Notes under the pieces: model-generated | What the model was told of the DNA's origin: nothing | What the model saw: only the letters and a program-made list of their open reading frames with translations | Databases searched by the model: none | Translations under genes and position numbers: made by a program | In this document: positions 43,155 to 53,173 of the stretch, in pieces | Numbering within the stretch: the stretch's first letter is position 1 | How the letters are laid out: each line of letters opens with the position of its first letter | Assembly (NCBI GenBank): GCA_946965045.2 | Contig: OX337239.1 | Location: 310,001 to 374,000 of the forward strand | Direction: 5' to 3' | Source of the DNA: Epithemia pelagica | Taxonomy: Eukaryota; Bacillariophyta; Bacillariophyceae; Surirellales; Surirellaceae | DNA: 64,000 nt

Positions 43155-43462
43155 CTGCTGCTAAGGGTCTACCTTCTACCTACTCTAGGTGGTAGCTCTC
43201 TATTGCGACTTTCGACGTCTCTCTCGACACCCACCACATTATCTACCTAGGAGTAAGAAGTAAGAATCGTACTATGTATGTCGAATCAATAAAAGTCATA
43301 GCTGAGGATTGGCCATTATTACCCCGCTAAGCCGAGTTTTGTCGTGTGGAAACTGGATGGTGGAAAGCGACAGTTGGGGCGGTTCACACTTTTCCCTTGC
43401 TCCTATTATTCCAGGAGAAAGCCGCAAAACCTCGATACTATTCCAAACAATCGATATTAACG

Positions 43463-44188
43463 ATGCATCTCCACGAAGCAGAGAAGCTCATGTCCCAAGG
43501 TATGGCGCTGCTTCAATCAAGGAGATTGGACCAAGCCATTGGGGTGTTTCAGAGAGCTGGCGGAGAAATCAAGCAAAGTCTCATAGTGCCATCTAATCCT
43601 AACAAAACGTGTGTTCAAAGACCCATTATGAGTTTATGGGATGGCGGCCGTGGTCAGAACCCCCAAGATGCTACCAAGATCATGGATCCAGTTGATTCCT
43701 ATCTATACCCTTTTGGCTTTCAACTTCATGACCGTGGTACCACGATCAATAGGGAGGCACTTGAGGAAAGTGACTTTTCGGAAGAACAGCTAGCCAGCTG
43801 CACGGCGGCCTTGCTCTTTAACCTTGCGCTGTGTCATCAGCTCAAAGGATATTCAAGTAATCTTGTTTGTGCGCGAAATCTGTATGAACAAGCTTGGGCT
43901 TGTTCCTGCCGACAAGAAGTACACGGTGACCGTTTATCACCGTCTGATCGAGGCGCCAGGTATTGTCTGCAAATGGCTATTTGCATGAACATTTCCACTT
44001 GTTTGTACAACTTGGGCGACCTCGAAGCTATTCAGACATGGCTGTCGCTCCTCCATCAACTCATTGAAGATTGCTGCTACCACCAAGCACAAGGAGATCA
44101 AGTCAACTTTATTTCAGAAGAGTGGCTCCGGTTTTTCCAAATGGGTACTCTCTTTCGATCCAACTGCGGCGCGGCCGGAGCTGCCTGA
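43463..44188 (+). CDS. Tetratricopeptide-like protein
   Basis: A 241-residue frame from ATG 43463 (MHLHEAEKL). Helical-hairpin repeats with TPR spacing are visible: EAEKLMSQGMALLQSRRLDQ with AIGVFQRA, then AALLFNLALCHQLKG with ARNLYEQAWACS, then ICMNISTCLYNLGDLEAIQT. The C-terminus GAAGAA after FFQMGTLFR is like the alanine-rich ends of related diatom TPR proteins as I remember them. A longer in-frame extension upstream lacks an ATG. It is probably a small adaptor of unknown partner. Confidence 0.6.
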   Translation: MHLHEAEKLMSQGMALLQSRRLDQAIGVFQRAGGEIKQSLIVPSNPNKTCVQRPIMSLWDGGRGQNPQDATKIMDPVDSYLYPFGFQLHDRGTTINREALEESDFSEEQLASCTAALLFNLALCHQLKGYSSNLVCARNLYEQAWACSCRQEVHGDRLSPSDRGARYCLQMAICMNISTCLYNLGDLEAIQTWLSLLHQLIEDCCYHQAQGDQVNFISEEWLRFFQMGTLFRSNCGAAGAA

Positions 44189-44672
44189 AGTCTACGGAAT
44201 TTTGTTTCATAGCGGTACTTCTCTCTGGACGAGTCAAGTATACTATCACATCGAGAAAGAACGGATCATTCGGTGCCATGGGGACACTCTGTCTTTTTGG
44301 GGCCGTACCTGGTAGCAGATAGGGATATTCATCGCGATAGCACAACTAACGAGTCACTGTTTTTGTGCAGTCTCGAATAGAAATCTTTATGTGTTTCGTC
44401 TTGAGGTCTCCTCGATCATGTTTCTTCATTTCTACACCAGAAACTGTGAGATAGGGAGATAGGCCTCGACAGATGTCATAGGAGTAGGAAAGAGTAGAGA
44501 CATGTATTCACAAATCGCCACAAACTATATGTCTGTGGGTCCCATCTATCAATGGCTACCCCTTCTACGAGAAATTTTGCGTGGTCAAGAGAGAACCCGT
44601 TCGGCCCCCATCAAGGGATCAGGTTTCAGGTTATGCGAGTCGCGAGACCCCGGGACCGGGTTCGTAACCAGG
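44189..44672. other. Spacer before transposon
   Basis: Unremarkable sequence ending in GTAACCAG, whose last three bases are the left target-site duplicate of the transposon. Confidence 0.5.
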
Positions 44673-44701
44673 GAGATGGGGTAATCCTGAGCAGGTCGCT
44701 A
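44673..44701 (+). repeat. Left terminal inverted repeat
   Basis: Begins GGAGATGGGGTAATCCTGAG. Pairs with 47788-47816 with two mismatches. Confidence 0.88.
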
Positions 44702-44853
44702 CCTTACCAGTCAGATACTGACTGTGACCTATAGGAGTTACCGAACGCTTTTTCTGAATAAAGAACACTCTAGCGACAAAAGATGATATACTGACTGCTA
44801 GTACTATTAAAACCCACCACCACCCGGTTCATAACCGCTACATATTTGTACTG

Positions 44854-45792
44854 CTAGTCATCTTCCACTTCGATCTGAAACACTTTCGCCTCACCATTTT
44901 CAATCTTCATCTGAACCAGATTCACCACTGCTCCAAACACCTTGTGATGCCCATCCAGATCTCCTCTGTATTTCTCCTTTAAGATATTGTAATGTTTCAG
45001 TAAATTGTTGACAGTTTCATGTCTCGCCCTGGCATCAGCCATCATCTTGTCTTGATAGTCATTTCTTCCAGTAGGTGTGACAAAGTAGCATCCAGAATCG
45101 TTGTAACCACCATCAGCAATCACTTTCTCATTCGGTAGTAGCTCTTGAACAAGCCAGTCTCTGGCAATCCGTAGGTCTGGCCAAGCGCCACAAGGGAATG
45201 CACCATTCCACCACACTATCCAGCCAGTTTTCAGGCAGATTCCCACCTCATACCTCACACCTGCTCCCTTAAACTTGTGCGAGTACCATTTTGGATCAAA
45301 AGGTGACGGTTCCAAAATCCTGAAGTCAGTACCATCCAAACTAATGAAACAGACCTGTCCAGGTACACAACAATCAAACCTATTGTCCCATACAATCTGT
45401 TATAAGAACAACAGCAATGGTCAGATATGAGGAGGACGACTTCATGGCAAATTCATGTAGGGCCATGTACTTACATAATTAAGACCACTACACAACAAAT
45501 TTACAAACACTTTGACCCACTTCCTGTAGGTCTTCCTCGTTGTTTTGGCTATTGAGACCATAACATCCTCTGTAGCATAGACTTTCAGAAAAGCCAATGT
45601 CCACAACAAATGACGAGGCGATGCACCTTTGGGCAATGAACTGTCCAGTTCATCCCACACATGAACACAGAGCAAAGGAGACATTCCAAAGTAAGAACGA
45701 AAAGCACGTGAGAAATCAAGTGAGTGTGAGTGTCTTGCTCTACCAAGCATTGGCAGAGCCAAGTTGATGAATATTCGTTGTGTCACCAACAT
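44854..45792 (-). CDS. DDE transposase, IS5/Harbinger type, spliced
   Basis: Exons 45792-45475 and 45396-44854 join over a 78-nt intron (GTAAGT...ATAACAG, phase 0) to give 286 residues without a stop. Exon 1 supplies a helical N-terminus with PRHLLWTLAFLKVYATEDVM and KTTRKTYRKWVKVFVNLL, as in the helix-turn-helix part of such transposases. Exon 2 carries the catalytic triad: first Asp in SLDGTDFRI, second Asp in VIADGGYND, and Glu in RARHETVNNLL. The RYEVGICLKTGWIVWWNG strand fits the DDE_Tnp_4/IS5 fold. It would cut at the inverted repeats and re-insert the element. The divergent partner gene probably supplies a DNA-binding function. Confidence 0.88.
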
Positions 45793-46131
45793 GGTGGGAG
45801 AAAACCGCTTTGGAAAATTTGTGTTTGCTCAGTGTGTGTCGCGATGCTGACCACACCTTTACTCTGATCTCGGTCTGTCTGTGTGTAGTACTGTCAGTTC
45901 ATTGGAACAGGTTTTTTGGAATTTCATCACGTTCATTTGATTGGCTGGTCAGTTGAGCAGCGACACTAAACTTTGTACTGTTCTACATATAGTGACCAAT
46001 TCGAATTCGTGTCCGGTCATTGGAACCGGCCTGGAACGGTGCAGAAATCGATTCAAAAATCGTTTTCATTCAAAAACTGGAATTTCTGAATGGCCCTACC
46101 TCGCCAACATCCTATTACTTTCTACATCTTA

Positions 46132-46356
46132 AGCGACCCACATATTGCCCTTATCTTGGGTTAACTGTGGGTCGCTTGATTATATCATTTGAACGACTAG
46201 AAAGTGTCCTGGGTCGGTTTTGAAAAAACGACCTGGCTCGAAAAAATCGACCCAGCTCGTTTTTTTAAAACCGACCCAGGACACCTTATAAGTGCCCAAT
46301 TCACTTGGACGAACGACCCACGGTTGACCCAAGGTAAGGGCAATACGTGGGTCGCA
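46132..46356. promoter_or_regulatory. Nested palindrome between the divergent transposon genes
   Basis: The outer arms 46132-46176 and 46313-46356 are inverted copies of each other. The left arm also begins AGCGACCCACA and ends TGTGGGTCGCT. Inside, a perfect 18-bp pair GTGTCCTGGGTCGGTTTT (46204-46221) and its complement (46267-46284) encloses a further near-perfect AAAAAACGA...TCGTTTTTT pair. The word CGACCCA in either orientation occurs about eight times across the region. The placement suggests a bidirectional promoter with binding sites for a transposon protein; this role is inferred. Confidence 0.6.
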
Positions 46357-46548
46357 CTACTTCCAGAATTGGAGCCAAATTGGGCATGGCCTCCTCGATT
46401 GAAAAATGGAGTCCATGATGAAAACCGACCCAGTCCGGATTTTGGTGAACTGTTTTTAGGGTCATAATTAGTTTTCGTGCGAACAGACCAGTCTGGTTTT
46501 GCACTCCCTCGCGCTTTTGTTTTACGTACTAATAGTACCTATACTCCG

Positions 46549-47624
46549 ATGACCAGGTCTGGCCGCAACACTTTGGGCGAGGGTGCCCTACTTTCGTGGA
46601 ATTCAAAGTCAACAGATGCCGAATTCCTTGACAAAATCGTGTCAGAAGGCTTGATTTCGGAGAGCGCCACACCCAAATCTGTGTGGTTGGAACACGCTGT
46701 TTTCCAAAAGTACAAATTGGAATCATTCAGGTCGGCACTCAACAAAGCCAAAAGAAAATACCAAGTCCACTTGAAGGATCAACATGAGAGAGAGACTGGT
46801 CATGGTCATGAGTTGGGTGGTGGTGAGACGGCCCCATCTATGGATGGAAAGGTAAGGAACCCCAATGATGGAGATCTCAAACCAGCTCCTTCTTTGTTTG
46901 GGTCGTCCAAAGGACAAGGTAAGTGCCAGTGTACACTGTTTGTTTGATTGTTGAGTCACTGTCCTTACCTGTTGTGGTTTATTGTCTTTTATGACCAGGT
47001 GTTGCTGCCAAGGTCGCTCCTGAGTCTGTTGTCAGTGACGATGCTATGGTGAAGAAAAGGGCGGCAGGATCCATGGCATTACAGGAGACACTACAGGTAC
47101 AACTACAACAAAAGAGGAAAAAGACGAATGAAGAAGACAGTGGTAATGACATGATGAGGAATTGGGAGCCTCCTCATGTCTTGACACAGTGGGTCGACGA
47201 CAAGAAACAGCGTCATTTGGTGATTTTGGTGGTGTTGCCTACAGGTATTGCACATGAAGACACAACAAATTGCTTGATTGAAGTGGATCCGAGCCAGCTA
47301 CAGGTACATGTGAAGGTAATTTGGCCTGACAACGCAACTCATATCCATTATCTAACCCAACACATGCCCAGAGAGTGGCATGTCGAGGAGAAAAACCTAC
47401 GAATGAAACTTGCTTTGGAAGACGCCATGAATCAGATGCGAAAAAGAGAAACAGACTTTGTCAGGTCAAAGTTTTCTCTTTCTCTTCCTTTCATGGTCCA
47501 AAGCAGGTTCGACTACGAATTTATGTACGACACAACAAACGGATTCAGAGCGTTGTTGATTTCCCTACATGAGCCGGACGCACAATTTGAAGGCGGCATG
47601 AAGCACAAGATGGTGCGTCTGTAA
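46549..47624 (+). CDS. Transposon companion protein, spliced
   Basis: Exons 46549-46918 and 46999-47624 join over an 80-nt intron (GTAAGTGCC...ATGACCAG, phase 1) to give 331 residues from ATG 46549 (MTRSGRNTLGEG). The N-terminal about 80 residues are basic-helical (WLEHAVFQKYKLESFRSALN, KAKRKYQVHLKD), suggesting a Myb/SANT-like or other DNA-binding fold. The middle is a low-complexity linker. The second exon has an alpha/beta part (RHLVILVVLPTGIAHEDTTN, VKVIWPDNATHIHYL). In Harbinger elements a second Myb-like protein is required for mobility, and this gene occupies that position. I do not recognise its C-terminal domain. Confidence 0.75.
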
Positions 47625-47787
47625 ATTAATGTAGTATGATTTGGGGCGGTTGCAAAAACCGGGTGGTGGTGGGCCTAAATCTTTCTATTAGTTCTCTATT
47701 TGTCTATGTTCATAGTTTATGCTATAGTACATCGATTAAGCGTTCTGGTCGTGTTCCGCTTTGTAGTCAGTCTTTGCCTGGAATGAC

Positions 47788-47816
47788 AGCGAGCTGCTCA
47801 GGATTACCCCAGCTCC
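47788..47816 (-). repeat. Right terminal inverted repeat
   Basis: Complement of the left end with two mismatches, followed by CAG (47817-47819). Confidence 0.88.
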
Positions 47817-48311
47817 CAGTCCGAGTAGTACATTCTAGCTTTCGTAGTTTCTAATTGTCGTTAAATATTAAGTTTTTCAGTAGATGTCGCCGCTGGAGAT
47901 TCAAAAACTCGAAGGTATCCTGCCATAAAGGCCGAACCCTCTCCAAGATCCTTCTTCATTTTCAGTTTGGATCAATGTCATCATGAACGTGTGCCTTTTA
48001 TCATCAACAACCCTGCAACGATGCAACGAACTGCACGTAGACAGTATCTCCAACTCGGTCAAGCGAGACCGAACGTGACGAGTGAATGGTGCCTCACAGA
48101 AAGGTGTTTTTGCTCCGATTCCGCTCATTGTCTCAAAATCTTGCACAACAACGATTCATTCTTTGGTTTGTAGACGGAACCGATCATTGATACTTTCTGA
48201 AGCTCGAAGTCAAGGCCTGTAGCTTGATGAACATTCCGTTCCAACGACAGTCGCCCCATTTTACGAGAAGTAGTAGTATTAACAGCACCTTGTGTCGCAA
48301 CGCAAGCCATT
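47817..48311. other. Upstream region of the repeat protein gene
   Basis: About 0.5 kb without a supported gene. The first three bases are the transposon's right target duplicate. Confidence 0.5.
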
Positions 48312-51300
48312 ATGCTCTTTTTTCTCAACGACGAAGAGGCAGCAAGCATAGAGGAAGCATTGGACTATGCAAGCGATCCAGAAGAGTGTCTCAAAGAAAC
48401 ATCGGATGACTCCGATTTTACGGTCCCTCTGAATGAGGTAGTCGTTGTCGCAAAGAAGAACACCAACATCAATGACGAAGAGGAAGACGACGTTGCTTCC
48501 TCCTTGGTAACATCCTCCGTGTCTTCGGTTCGATGGCAGTTCCGACCCAAACGATTGTTCCAGCGCACGGGCGGCTCATCCTCTCGCTCACTGGGCAACA
48601 GGAATGTGGCACGGTCGGCGAGGACTCTGGAACAGAGTCAGACCACCAACAACAACAAGGCAAAGGACAATCGGTCCCCCAAGGTTCCCCGTCCCGTTCC
48701 GAAAACCAAAACAACAAAAAGCAAGAAACCTGCTTCCTCAAGTCAAAGTCCTTATAGTCGTGGCTCGCGCTGGAGTACATCCTCTCGATCCATGGCCGCC
48801 ACGACCGCTTCCAATGGACGGAAAGAACTGGCAAAGACCAGTCGACAAAAGGGAGCCAAAGAGACCATGCAAGGAAAGGGGCAAAAGAAGGGAGCCAAAG
48901 GCACCATGCAAGGAAAGGGGAAGGCTGTCAAAAAACAGCAAGCAAAGGAACAGACGAACATGTTGCCTATAAAACCGATGCCCACAAAGACGCCCCCTGT
49001 AGAGTTTGCTCATGAATTGCGCCGACAAAACTCTGAATCTTGTCTTGCCAGTATGATTGGATCCTCCATGTCATCATCGGACCAATCATCATTGTTCTCC
49101 TTTGGTTTACCCGCCTGGGGAGACATTCGTTGGAGTGATATTCCTAGTTGGTCGTTTTCGGCCATGGCCGAATGTTTGACACTTGTTTCGGGGTCAGCCG
49201 CCACCAATGAAGGTGGTGGTGGTGTGCAATTGTTCGACGACGACGACGAAGTGTTTTACGATGCACCCAAGACCGAATTGAAACCGAACGACTCGGTCGG
49301 TGGACACTTTGTGCTCACAGAATCCATTCCTCCCGACGCAAAAGAACCGAACTCTACCAAAAAAGCTTCGGCCGTTGCTCCCAAGAAAACGACTGCAGTA
49401 AACAAGAGCAAGAAGCAAAAGAACGGTCGTGTACAGAAAAGTGCTACTCAGGCCCACCCCCATGGCTCTCAAAACCACCGCATGCGACGAAGAGCATCTA
49501 CTGGTTCTATTCGAGGTCCATCTCTGTTTCAAGCCTCGGTTCAACGTTGTGTTCCTCCCACATCTTCGAAAGAAACCAAAAAGTCGTCGTTGGCATCCAC
49601 AGCGAAAAGGTTCCTCCAAAACAGTTCAGTTGCAATGCTTAATAACAAAGCAGAGCGTACGACCAAACCTACCGCCGCCAAACCCGATCCAATGGGTGTC
49701 CCCCACAAAAAAGGAATGCAAACAGACAAGACCACCAACACAAAAAGCACCCGCGCCGTAGACAAACCAAAGAAGGTTTTCCAAAGTCCCGAAACAAAAG
49801 CCCGACCTTCCAAAGATCAGAGTCCCCAAGTAAAACGAAGCATGCCGCGACGAGGATCTACTGGATCCACTTTGTCAATCAAGACGACGAAATCATCGAC
49901 CTCCGACACACTCCATGATGGAGACAATAAGAAACGCAGGGCTTCCCTGGGAGCATCCAAGTCTTTTTCGGACCGGTCCTTTGAATCATGGGGCTCGACC
50001 AAAGATCTATCATTAGCGTGGAATCCATCGTCCAAACGATCATCGTCCACAGGACGAGCTAGAAGTGAACCTTCAACACCCTCTTTGGTGGCATCCGCCC
50101 CAAACAAGGTTCACAAGAAGAAGTCAGCGAAGTTGGTTGACAACCCAGAACAAACACCGAAAGCTATCACCGCCAACCCCGATCAAATTGGTGTACGCGG
50201 GAACAAAGCAATGCATTCAAACAAGACCGCCAATACAAAGAGTACCAAGACCACCGACAAACAAAACAAAGCCTGCCAGAATGTACAAGCAAAGGTCCAA
50301 CCCACAAACGATCACAGTACTCAAGTAAATCGCCGCATGCCGCGAAGAGGATCTAATGGATCCACTTTATCAATCAAGACTACGAAATCATCGACCTCAG
50401 AACCACTCCATGATGGAAACAATAAGAAACGCAGGGCTTCCATGGGAGCATCCAAGTCATTTTCGGACCGTTCATTCGATGCATGGGGATCCGCTAATGA
50501 TCTTTCTGTGGCTTGGAATCCATCTTCCAGACTATCATCATCGTCCACAGGACGAGGTAAAAGTGACTCAGTTGTACTTACTCCCAGTAAATTGGAATCA
50601 ACTCCCAACAATAAGATGCTCAAGAAGAAGTCAGACAATGTGCTCTATAAACCAGATCGTGCCTTCAGCAACGCTTCCGCCGCCAAGCCCGGTCATAATG
50701 AAAGTTCCCGGAAGAAAGGAATGCAGACGGACAAGACAAGCAAATCAAAGAGCACCCGAGCCACAGACAAGCCACCAACAGTTGTCCAGAGTCCAGGAGC
50801 AAAGGTTCAATCTCCAAAATTTCCGAGCACTCAAGTGAAGCGAAGCATGCCGCGAAGAGGATCCACTGGGTCCAGTTTACCTAGCAAGACAACAAATCCG
50901 TTGATCTCTGATAGACTCCAGGATGGAAACAATAAGAAACGCAGGGCTTCCATGGGAGCATCCAAGTCATTTTCGGACCATTCATTCGATGCATGGGGAT
51001 CCGCTAATGATCTTTCTTTCGCTTGGAATCCATCGTCCAAACGATCATCATCGTCTACAGGACGAGGTAAAAGTGACTCGACAGTGTTAGTTGGACAGCA
51101 ATGCTCTGAGAATCTGGAGTTTAGCAATAGCCCACGACATCGAGATGGCAAGGATAAGTTGTGTGAAGACGATGTGCCTCATAATAAAGTATCTCAAGAT
51201 TCAATTGTCAAAAAAGAAACGAATAATCCTGAACAGACCAAGCAGAGTGTCAGTGCTCTCCACGAAGTCAAAGTTATACAAGGCGAAATCGCTAGCCAAG

Positions 51301-52994
51301 AAAAGATGAAGCATCAAGACAGCATGATGCAGCCGCAACCCAATGGCACAACCAAGACAAGTCAGCGAATGCCTCGACGGAGATCGACAAGATCAAGTTT
51401 ACCAAACCGAACAACAGGAGAGCTGTCTAAGCTATTGAAAGACGATGGAACGAAGCGCAAAAGACGCGCATCAATGGGTGCAGCAAAGTCTTTCTCTGAT
51501 CGTTCATTCGTAGCATGGGACTCAGTGAGGGAGAAGTCGTTGGCTTATCACCCATCCCCGGAACGATCATTGTCTTCGGTTAATAGCGACCCGGAAGCTT
51601 TACAAGGACATCAAGTCTTTGAGAATGAAATGAGAAAGACTATCCCACGAGAAACGGCTAATAACTCACATTCAACGGGTTTATCGGTTCCTCAACATAA
51701 CGTTGTCGCAAATGCAACGAACGGTCCCACAACAAGCCAACAGAACGGGAGTCCTCTCCGCCAAGCTAAGTCAATGCAAAGTAGCACCACCAACGGCAAA
51801 AATGTATCGGAGAACTCGAAGAAAAATAATGACAAAGCGCTCCAATCACAAAGCGCTCCACAAAGCCACCGTATGCCTCGGCGAAAATCAACTGGATCAA
51901 GTTTGCCAAGCAAAATGAAAGAAGAGAGCGTTAACGCTTCCAAAGCTGGAGCGAAGGGCAAACGACGTGCTTCCATGGGCGCATTAAAGTCCTTTTCTGA
52001 CCGTTCAATGGGGACATGGGAATCAGATAAGGGGCTTTCATTAGCGTGGAATCCACGATCACCTTCTGATGAGGGTAGACAGTCTCATCGAGCGACGTCT
52101 TTGTCAATAAGGAAATCATCAACGGGACACCAAACCGTTCAATCGAGTTCTGTTGGGACCAAAGGAGCGACCTCTGGGAAATCACGCGAAAAACCGAATT
52201 CAGTCTCGAAAGGATCCGTTACAAAGAGTGTTCAAGACGCAGAAAAGAAGACGGCGGGAGCCATTTCTCCAGTATCAGGAAGAACAGCAACAGATGCCAA
52301 CCAACTACATTCTCGACCGTTTGGAAGCATGCCTGGTACTCAGCCGGCTGTATCAGAAAATCCCACTCCCACGTTTCCTATCCGTATTCCAGGATTGCAA
52401 TTTTTTGGAAAGAAGTCCAGCCAAGGAGCGCTGTCGCGAGAGGTTCCGTACCCTCGACGAATGCCACGTAGGGGGTCTTTTGGATCTCTGCCTATTGAAG
52501 AAAAGAAATCAAATGAGTACGAGGCCTCTCGCCGTGTTTCCGGCAAAGAATCATTGGGGTCCGAATCAAAGCATGGAACCAGATCAATCGGCAAAGTCCA
52601 TTCTGGACAAGCGGTCGCGCCAAAACAGTCGACGTCGAAAACGAACGGAGCAAACCGATTGAAAGGATCTTCCTTTGCCAGTCCAGTGCCCAGACGAGCT
52701 TCACTTGAAACGAAGCAATTCCAGGAATCTAAATTTGGAGGAACAAAGTCTTCTCGAGATGTGACAAAATATAAATCTTCTGGACCTCAAAAGCACATGG
52801 GCAATGTGTCCTCTGAAAGCAAGGGTCAAAGGTTGACCAATGGTGGACCCAACATTGCCAAGACCATTTCTCGAGTCTTTTCAAATGATAATCAATCACC
52901 AAGGAAACCAGTCGTCCCAAAATGCGGCTTTCTATGGGAGATAAGTGGAAACCGTCTGATTCAAGAGATGCCTTGCAACCTAGGAAACGAGTAG
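48312..52994 (+). CDS. Giant disordered protein with repeated MPRRGS and KRRASMGASKSFSDRSF modules
   Basis: An uninterrupted frame of 1560 codons from ATG 48312 (MLFFLNDEEAASIEEALDYA). After an acidic N-terminus it is almost entirely K/S/T/N/Q-rich. A basic motif with consensus RMPRRGSTGSSL recurs in frame near 49480, 49840, 50334, 50844, 51367, 51869 and 52458, about every 500 bases. Five of these are followed by a second box, KKRRASMGASKSFSDRSF then W and LSLAWNPSS. Both boxes fit RRxS-type basophilic kinase sites (PKA-like), and the first may also suit 14-3-3 binding. No folded domain was seen. The frame ends at 52994, but an alternative frame from 52922 to 53173 holds two more units (RRMPRRGSTGSST, TPRRRSLGSF), so a one-base loss in the AAAA run at 52919-52922 probably truncates it. 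Confidence 0.85.
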   Translation: MLFFLNDEEAASIEEALDYASDPEECLKETSDDSDFTVPLNEVVVVAKKNTNINDEEEDDVASSLVTSSVSSVRWQFRPKRLFQRTGGSSSRSLGNRNVARSARTLEQSQTTNNNKAKDNRSPKVPRPVPKTKTTKSKKPASSSQSPYSRGSRWSTSSRSMAATTASNGRKELAKTSRQKGAKETMQGKGQKKGAKGTMQGKGKAVKKQQAKEQTNMLPIKPMPTKTPPVEFAHELRRQNSESCLASMIGSSMSSSDQSSLFSFGLPAWGDIRWSDIPSWSFSAMAECLTLVSGSAATNEGGGGVQLFDDDDEVFYDAPKTELKPNDSVGGHFVLTESIPPDAKEPNSTKKASAVAPKKTTAVNKSKKQKNGRVQKSATQAHPHGSQNHRMRRRASTGSIRGPSLFQASVQRCVPPTSSKETKKSSLASTAKRFLQNSSVAMLNNKAERTTKPTAAKPDPMGVPHKKGMQTDKTTNTKSTRAVDKPKKVFQSPETKARPSKDQSPQVKRSMPRRGSTGSTLSIKTTKSSTSDTLHDGDNKKRRASLGASKSFSDRSFESWGSTKDLSLAWNPSSKRSSSTGRARSEPSTPSLVASAPNKVHKKKSAKLVDNPEQTPKAITANPDQIGVRGNKAMHSNKTANTKSTKTTDKQNKACQNVQAKVQPTNDHSTQVNRRMPRRGSNGSTLSIKTTKSSTSEPLHDGNNKKRRASMGASKSFSDRSFDAWGSANDLSVAWNPSSRLSSSSTGRGKSDSVVLTPSKLESTPNNKMLKKKSDNVLYKPDRAFSNASAAKPGHNESSRKKGMQTDKTSKSKSTRATDKPPTVVQSPGAKVQSPKFPSTQVKRSMPRRGSTGSSLPSKTTNPLISDRLQDGNNKKRRASMGASKSFSDHSFDAWGSANDLSFAWNPSSKRSSSSTGRGKSDSTVLVGQQCSENLEFSNSPRHRDGKDKLCEDDVPHNKVSQDSIVKKETNNPEQTKQSVSALHEVKVIQGEIASQEKMKHQDSMMQPQPNGTTKTSQRMPRRRSTRSSLPNRTTGELSKLLKDDGTKRKRRASMGAAKSFSDRSFVAWDSVREKSLAYHPSPERSLSSVNSDPEALQGHQVFENEMRKTIPRETANNSHSTGLSVPQHNVVANATNGPTTSQQNGSPLRQAKSMQSSTTNGKNVSENSKKNNDKALQSQSAPQSHRMPRRKSTGSSLPSKMKEESVNASKAGAKGKRRASMGALKSFSDRSMGTWESDKGLSLAWNPRSPSDEGRQSHRATSLSIRKSSTGHQTVQSSSVGTKGATSGKSREKPNSVSKGSVTKSVQDAEKKTAGAISPVSGRTATDANQLHSRPFGSMPGTQPAVSENPTPTFPIRIPGLQFFGKKSSQGALSREVPYPRRMPRRGSFGSLPIEEKKSNEYEASRRVSGKESLGSESKHGTRSIGKVHSGQAVAPKQSTSKTNGANRLKGSSFASPVPRRASLETKQFQESKFGGTKSSRDVTKYKSSGPQKHMGNVSSESKGQRLTNGGPNIAKTISRVFSNDNQSPRKPVVPKCGFLWEISGNRLIQEMPCNLGNE
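49836..51085. repeat. Recent about 500-bp coding tandem repeats
   Basis: Units starting near 49836, 50332 and 50842 are far more alike in DNA than the outer ones. The stretch from GGAAACAATAAGAAACGCAG to GCTAATGATCTTTCT at about 50416 recurs at about 50930 with hardly any change. This indicates recent tandem duplication or conversion within the gene. Confidence 0.8.
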
Positions 52995-53173
52995 AGCCAG
53001 CAGGTGCAGAACGCCGAATGCCAAGACGGGGATCCACGGGGTCGTCTACTCTGAAGTCAGATGCTTGCTTGAAACGCCCTGTCCCCTCGCAGCAGCCCAC
53101 TAAATATCGACAAACGCCGAGACGACGTTCCCTGGGGAGTTTTGAATCCTCAATCGGTGAAACATCAAGATGA

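Larger units (their letters stand above)
42573..43462. other. Divergent promoter region rich in GGAGTA palindromes
   Basis: Lies between the ABC gene (minus) and the TPR gene (plus). Besides the hairpins at 42801-42854 and the GTGCTCC repeat at 43117-43154, it has single CCTAGGAGTAAG words near 43245. No gene was supported. Confidence 0.5.
44673..47816. mobile_element. Two-gene DNA transposon, Harbinger/IS5-like
   Basis: Terminal inverted repeats of 29 bp (44673-44701 and 47788-47816) match at 27 positions and begin GGAG[A/C]TGGGGTAATCC. The element is flanked by CAG on both sides (44670-44672 and 47817-47819), a 3-bp target duplication as expected of Harbinger-type elements. Inside are a spliced DDE transposase (minus) and a spliced companion protein (plus), diverging from a nested palindrome. 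Both genes have intact frames and good splice sites, so the copy may be recent and possibly active. Similarity between the ends continues more weakly for about 60 bp beyond the 29-bp core. Confidence 0.88.

Noticed and set aside
44541-44670. Possible tRNA-like sequence (GGGTTCGTAACC)
   Set aside because: The T-loop-like word is present, but no matching acceptor, D or anticodon stems could be found.
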